Below are positions 51,389 to 51,871 of a stretch of DNA of 51,871 nt, one piece after another. Where the stretch lies: the NCBI GenBank assembly GCA_029226955.1, contig JAQXZA010000075.1, positions 1 through 51,871 of the forward strand, in the 5' to 3' direction. The stretch is from Clostridia bacterium (lineage in GTDB: Bacteria; Bacillota; Clostridia; Oscillospirales; Acutalibacteraceae). The position numbers were made by a program, and so were the translations under genes. Position 1 is the first letter of the stretch. Every line of letters begins with the position of its first letter. The notes below the pieces were generated by a model that was given only the letters and a program-made list of their open reading frames with translations, was not told the origin of the DNA and made no database searches.

Positions 51389-51871
51389 TCATTTTACAGT
51401 AACGGTGAATGTCTTTTTAACTGATTTGCCGCCTGAATCCTTTACATAAATGTTGAAATAATATTTTCCGGCTTTGTTCATTTTCATATTATAAGTTGAA
51501 TATGAAGTGTTGGATTTAAGAGTTTTCCAGTTTTTTGAATTAGCGTTTCTGTAAGTAAAGGTATATTTGTATGGTGATTTACCACCTGTTGCGGCAGCTT
51601 TGAGAGTTATTGTAGAGCCTTTTTTAACGTTTGTTTTGCTGACTGTTGATTTGTTTACAAGCGGTGACAAAATAGTAAGCGTCAATGTCTTTGAAACAGT
51701 TGTTTTGCCGTCATTTACGTTTACACGAACATAATATTTGCCTGTCTTGTCAGGTTTCCACGTTTTTGTGGCGGTTGTGCTGTATGACTTGATTTTTGTC
51801 CAGTTCTTTGCTGATGAAGATTTTACATACATTTCGTATTTATAGGATTTTGTACCGCCTGTTGCCGCACC
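51389..51871 (-). CDS. Partial surface protein with Ig-like repeats, runs off the window
   Basis: The frame is open to the right edge; at least 160 C-terminal residues are visible. They hold one and a half beta-sandwich repeats (NWTKIKSYSTTATKTWKPDKTG, then TGGKSPYKYTF and KAGKYYFNIYVKD) close to those of the gene at 49345-51150; the C-terminal 60 residues are nearly the same. The start codon and N-terminal domains lie outside the window. By analogy it is probably another LRR/Ig-like secreted protein. Confidence 0.8.
   Translation of the reverse strand, partial: GAATGGTKSYKYEMYVKSSSAKNWTKIKSYSTTATKTWKPDKTGKYYVRVNVNDGKTTVSKTLTLTILSPLVNKSTVSKTNVKKGSTITLKAAATGGKSPYKYTFTYRNANSKNWKTLKSNTSYSTYNMKMNKAGKYYFNIYVKDSGGKSVKKTFTVTVK

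Overview
The window reads as part of the chromosome of a low-GC Firmicute of the class Clostridia, most likely a gut Ruminococcus-type organism. This is inferred from AT-rich DNA, consensus sigma-A promoters, strong AGGAGG ribosome binding sites, BspA-like leucine-rich-repeat surface proteins, class D-like sortase genes, a LoaP-type NusG paralog and a Gram-positive Wzz/BY-kinase/PHP-phosphatase set. I saw no rRNA, tRNA, CRISPR array, transposase or integrase.

From about 0.5 to 27.7 kb, everything is on the minus strand and forms an exopolysaccharide/capsule locus. The head operon (27.7 to 24.7 kb) encodes Wzz, a tyrosine kinase, its phosphatase and an initiating sugar-phosphate transferase. 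It starts at a perfect promoter and ends at a hairpin terminator. The body (24.5 to 1.5 kb) begins with a LoaP-like antiterminator and then a UDP-sugar dehydrogenase. Next comes a CDP-3,6-dideoxyhexose set (RfbF, RfbG, RfbH) with a YerE-like ThDP enzyme, an aldolase, a PfkB kinase and an epimerase, which suggests a branched-chain deoxysugar. Glycosyltransferases, a Wzy polymerase, two pyruvyl transferases, two FrhB-like redox proteins, a Wzx flippase and a small ferredoxin follow. A strong terminator ends the body at 1.5 kb.

Left of that terminator (1 to 1.4 kb) lies a second, shrunken copy of the locus head. It has a near-identical promoter and upstream palindrome, a second initiating transferase (about 90% identical), the same leader and collapsed remnants of loaP and ugd. 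The 23-kb body therefore sits between direct repeats and could be lost or exchanged by homologous recombination.

From 28 to 34 kb are surface and cell-wall genes: a secreted, membrane-tethered protein with its own sortase and a four-helix membrane protein, a 40-residue small protein, and a large wall-anchored VWA/metzincin protein. From 34 to 42.4 kb are a Crp/Fnr-type regulator, a YfhO/CsbB-type polymer glycosylation pair, a PepV-like dipeptidase, a 51-residue protein next to an 85-bp structured element, and two G3E/CobW-type GTPases, one with a histidine-rich metal-binding insert.

From 42.8 to 46.5 kb is a secreted cysteine-containing peptide followed by two FtsX-type permeases and an ABC ATPase, a bacteriocin-like layout with an unrecognised peptide. 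From 46.5 kb to the end are a histidine phosphatase, an XRE regulator, and three BspA/Ig-like surface protein genes. The first of these is broken by a one-base frameshift and the last runs off the window.

The candidates for something undescribed are the redox and pyruvyl-transferase module in the EPS operon, the branched-sugar cassette lacking its usual reductase, the duplicated head with a conserved operator, and the peptide/ABC system.
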